Position numbers and translations under genes: made by a program. From Endomicrobium sp. (GTDB lineage Bacteria; Elusimicrobiota; Endomicrobiia; Endomicrobiales; Endomicrobiaceae), in NCBI GenBank assembly GCA_031273885.1, contig JAISRA010000005.1, positions 1 through 9,908 of the forward strand: DNA of 9,908 nucleotides. Reading direction: 5' to 3'. Under the pieces are notes generated by a model that was not told the origin of the DNA, searched no databases, and saw only the letters and a program-made list of their open reading frames with translations. Of this stretch, positions 6,846 to 9,908 are shown piece after piece; within the stretch, counting starts at the first letter, position 1; the number at the start of each line of letters is the position of its first letter.

Positions 6846-9800
6846 TTACTGCAACAACAGGCAATTTGCGTTTTCAATATCTACAATGTAAGCAAATACT
6901 TTTTTAGACGAATATATTTTAGAAATTAAACTGACATAATCATTAAGCTGCTTTCGATTTTTGATTTCATCATAATTCGAGATTTTAAAATCGACTATTA
7001 TAACTTCGCTACCAGTGACTATAAGCTTATCTATTCTAAAAGACTCTCCGTTTGCATTTACAATTTCTTTTTCATTATAAACTTTATCTTTGTCATACAT
7101 AAAGAGTCTAAAAACTTCTTGTGACGAAAATAACTTCTCAAGTTTTTCTTTGACAAAATCAACATTTTCAAAAAAAAATCTTCTTTTTACTGCCTTAACC
7201 GCATCACTAATAACATCATTCATATTTTTATTTTCTAACGATATTACTAATGACAATGCATAATGTATAATTGTACCTTTTGTAGCAGTATCATTTATGT
7301 CAAACGTTCTCGTCTTTTCGTTCATTAAATACTTTTGTATGCCTTTATAACCTTTATCAAAAGTATCTAAAACAATATTGTTGTTGACAAAATCATTTAG
7401 ATTATATTTTTGTTTGATTCCTGAAACAATATTTTTTTCACATCCAAATAAAATAGAAGCACTACTGTTTGCAGCTCCGGCTTTTGGCGGGACTATTGCG
7501 TATAATTCATATTCTGCTCTTGTCATTGAAACATAAAGCATGTTAAGTTCAGACAATAAAGCGTTTAATTTCGCCGAATCATATATTTTTTTTGCTTTTG
7601 GCGAAAATTTTGTAATGTTTTTTGATATTCCCAACACTTTTATTTTTTCACCAGAATCATCAAAATAAGGAATATCTATTTTTGCATCAGAGAGTTTTAG
7701 AAAAGGTATTATTACAACAGGAAACTGAAGACCTTTAGATTTATGAATAGTCATAACTTTTATGCCACTTCCAAAAGCTCCTTTTATATATAAAGAATTT
7801 GCATTGTTATTTAGCCAAAAATATTCCAAAAAATTTTTTAGACCAGAATCACGTGTTTCAAATTCTTTTATAAACTCCAAAAAACACATTACAAACGCTT
7901 TACTTTCAGGAAAATTGTCTACAATCTTAAATTTTTCAAGTATTGCAAGTAATAGCTCATAAACAGGCATAAAGCCTGCTTTTATAAAAAAATCTTCGAA
8001 GTACTCTTCCCATAAATTTTTGTATTTATTTCTAAAAAATTTATAAAAAGTTCTTACACTGTTATCTTTATTACAGACAAAAATAAATTTTTCCAATTCA
8101 TTGCTTTCAATCTTTGAAATTTTACTAAATATATCTCCCATAACAAAAGAGGAGAATGCCAGCGCGTCTATCGGAGAATTAATAAACATGAAAAGAGACA
8201 AAATTTGTTTTACAACGATATTATTTTTTATATTTAACGTTTGCGATGATTCTATTTCCAATCCGTTTCCAAGAAGCCATGAACTGACATCAAGTATTTC
8301 ATCGTTAGTCCTACATAAAATAACTATATTTTTAGGATTAAATCTTTTAAGAAGTTCAGAAATATAACTCATCAATTTTTGCTTTATTTCTTCTCTAATA
8401 TTTTCACACTTTTTATCTATAATATTTATTTCAACATAACCGTAATTATGTTCTTTCACAACTTCCTGATTAGAAAATTCATAAGTTTCAGCAAACCTTG
8501 AAAAATCGCATTCATTATCTTCATTTTTACAAACTTCATTTAAAAATCTTTCGATATTTTTTTTTGAAAAAATATTATTATTAAAATCAACAATGTTTTT
8601 CCCGCTTCTAAAATTTTGCTTAAGAAAACATTTCTCAATATATGCCGAATGGAGTTCATTTAAAACTTCATTAAAAAGTTCAGGATTACCACCTCTAAAA
8701 GCGTATATTGCCTGTTTTACGTCTCCGACATAAAAAAACGTACCCCCACTAGCAAGGCTTTCTTCTAAAAATCTTTTCATTCCGATCCACTGCACAAAAC
8801 TTGTATCTTGAAATTCATCTATTAAAAAATGTTTATATCTTTCCGACAATCTATAATATACTTCTGGCATAATAGAGTTATTTTTTGCAAATAAATTAAC
8901 TGTTTTTTTATTTATCTCATTTAAGAATACAACTCCGTCTCTTTTTGACTGCATGTCAAATTCAATCGCAACTTTTGAATATATAAAAGAATAAACGGCA
9001 TAATAATTTTCCATGTAAAAACTGTACAAAGATTTAATTTCTCTGCTTATTTCGCGCCACATTTCATCAGCTTCCGGATTAATTTCAGCACCTCTTTTAT
9101 ATTGAAGTTCCTCCTTTGCAAATATCTCAGAAGCCTTCATAGAAAAAAACAATTTCCCAGCTTTAAATAAAACATTTTCGACAGCTTTATTGTAACGATA
9201 ATAAATTTTAAGTTTAGGAAGAATCTCTGAAAAACTTTTAATTTTCTCCAAGATAACTTTGACTCTTGAAGAAAATTCGCAGCTATAATCACTTATCATT
9301 GCAACAGAAATATCTTTACCCGTATTCCCCGACTTATTAAACACTTTTTTAATTTCATTGTATATATCTTTTTTTGGTATCCAGCCTGAATCCATCATCA
9401 AATACTGAGATAAATACTGAAGTAAAGTATCTCTCAAGTTTTCAGACTTTTGAGACTTTTGCAGAAAGTTTTCTAAAGAAAATAAAAGACTTGCAGAATA
9501 GTCCTGCTCTACTGTAAAATTAGGCGAAATGTCTATATTTATAGCACATACTTTTAAAATATGATTTTTAAAACTATCTATAGTGCTTATATTGAAATTA
9601 TCGTAAGATTCTAGAATATTTTTTAAAATAGCGGCGCTTTTCTTTGATATTTCATTTTTTGACAGTTTTAAATCATTAAAAAAATCTCCAGTATCTAAAA
9701 ACAATGTGGCTTTTTTAAGATAATTTATAACCCTGTACTTCATTTCAACAACAGCTTTATTTGTAAAAGTTACAGCTACTATATTTTTTATAGCTGTACC

Positions 9801-9902
9801 CTCATCAGAGCTAAGCAATAGATAAACATATCTTTTTGCAAGATTGTAAGTTTTACCTGATCCTGCCGATGCTTGCACAACAATGATTTGAGAATTGTTC
9901 AT
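6846..9902 (-). CDS. addA: AddA-type ATP-dependent helicase/exonuclease
   Basis: This 1018-residue superfamily 1A (UvrD/RecB-like) protein has a C-terminal nuclease and matches the AddA subunit of AddAB, which unwinds and resects broken DNA ends for RecA. Motifs in order are Walker A ASAGSGKT (11-18), motif Ia VTFTNKAVVEMK (44-55), Walker B DEFQDT (362-367), motif III GDVKQAIYAFRG (393-404), motif IV NFRS (430-433), motif V TIHKSKGLQFPVV (718-730) and motif VI LYVSMTRAEYEL (789-800). The nuclease has GTIIH (His880), Asp958, Asp971-Phe-Lys973 and Gln985-x3-Tyr989. It is shorter than B. subtilis AddA (about 1230 residues as I recall) but has no missing motif. The ATG is six bases from the window edge, so its ribosome site is out of view and a start further upstream is possible. 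addA lies before addB, the reverse of the B. subtilis order. Its partner gene carries a premature stop, so AddA may lack a complete complex. Confidence 0.92.
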   Translation of the reverse strand: MNNSQIIVVQASAGSGKTYNLAKRYVYLLLSSDEGTAIKNIVAVTFTNKAVVEMKYRVINYLKKATLFLDTGDFFNDLKLSKNEISKKSAAILKNILESYDNFNISTIDSFKNHILKVCAINIDISPNFTVEQDYSASLLFSLENFLQKSQKSENLRDTLLQYLSQYLMMDSGWIPKKDIYNEIKKVFNKSGNTGKDISVAMISDYSCEFSSRVKVILEKIKSFSEILPKLKIYYRYNKAVENVLFKAGKLFFSMKASEIFAKEELQYKRGAEINPEADEMWREISREIKSLYSFYMENYYAVYSFIYSKVAIEFDMQSKRDGVVFLNEINKKTVNLFAKNNSIMPEVYYRLSERYKHFLIDEFQDTSFVQWIGMKRFLEESLASGGTFFYVGDVKQAIYAFRGGNPELFNEVLNELHSAYIEKCFLKQNFRSGKNIVDFNNNIFSKKNIERFLNEVCKNEDNECDFSRFAETYEFSNQEVVKEHNYGYVEINIIDKKCENIREEIKQKLMSYISELLKRFNPKNIVILCRTNDEILDVSSWLLGNGLEIESSQTLNIKNNIVVKQILSLFMFINSPIDALAFSSFVMGDIFSKISKIESNELEKFIFVCNKDNSVRTFYKFFRNKYKNLWEEYFEDFFIKAGFMPVYELLLAILEKFKIVDNFPESKAFVMCFLEFIKEFETRDSGLKNFLEYFWLNNNANSLYIKGAFGSGIKVMTIHKSKGLQFPVVIIPFLKLSDAKIDIPYFDDSGEKIKVLGISKNITKFSPKAKKIYDSAKLNALLSELNMLYVSMTRAEYELYAIVPPKAGAANSSASILFGCEKNIVSGIKQKYNLNDFVNNNIVLDTFDKGYKGIQKYLMNEKTRTFDINDTATKGTIIHYALSLVISLENKNMNDVISDAVKAVKRRFFFENVDFVKEKLEKLFSSQEVFRLFMYDKDKVYNEKEIVNANGESFRIDKLIVTGSEVIIVDFKISNYDEIKNRKQLNDYVSLISKIYSSKKVFAYIVDIENANCLLLQ

Positions 9903-9908
9903 AATTTG

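Noticed and set aside
7762..8367. Plus-strand open frames within addA
   Set aside because: They lie wholly opposite conserved addA coding sequence, lack ribosome sites and show no domain; they are shadows of the real gene.

Overview
This is an AT-rich bacterial window (GC roughly 30% or a little lower by eye) of ordinary coding density. It carries a housekeeping cluster, one membrane protease and one DNA-repair pair. TAA, TAG and TGA all terminate genes here, so the standard bacterial code applies. The low GC, a broken repair gene and the tmk-holB-ricT order suggest a host-associated or genome-reducing bacterium. A member of Elusimicrobiota (Endomicrobium-like) would fit, but that is a guess and nothing in the sequence proves it.

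Layout. Positions 1-2098 hold a minus-strand run read as tmk (thymidylate kinase), holB (DNA polymerase III delta') and ricT (PSP1-domain protein, cut by the window edge). The tmk stop and holB start abut exactly. Positions 2099-2535 are a 437-bp divergent intergenic region. It holds two mirror-image promoter/leader modules, each with an extended -10, a GTAGCAAGT motif and a Shine-Dalgarno. One feeds the plus-strand protease gene. The other feeds a seven-residue mini-ORF on the tmk side. A CTG-N10-CAG palindrome also lies here. Positions 2536-3792 encode an integral-membrane M48 (Ste24-type) zinc protease. Positions 3793-3982 are a convergent gap with no clear terminator.

Positions 3983-9902 hold an AddAB-type recombination helicase-nuclease pair on the minus strand, addA first and addB second. 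AddA is complete, with all helicase motifs and a C-terminal PD-(D/E)XK nuclease. AddB is not: a single in-frame TAA at 5492-5494 cuts an otherwise continuous 932-codon frame into a helicase-like half and a nuclease/Fe-S half. The frame continues past the stop without a shift, and every nuclease and Fe-S residue I looked for downstream is still present. It is best read as a recently inactivated gene, unless the stop is an error, is read through, or the halves are made separately.

The main point of interest is this lone nonsense codon in addB. The second is the paired divergent promoter modules upstream of tmk and the protease. I found no CRISPR array, RNA gene, insertion sequence or new multi-gene system.
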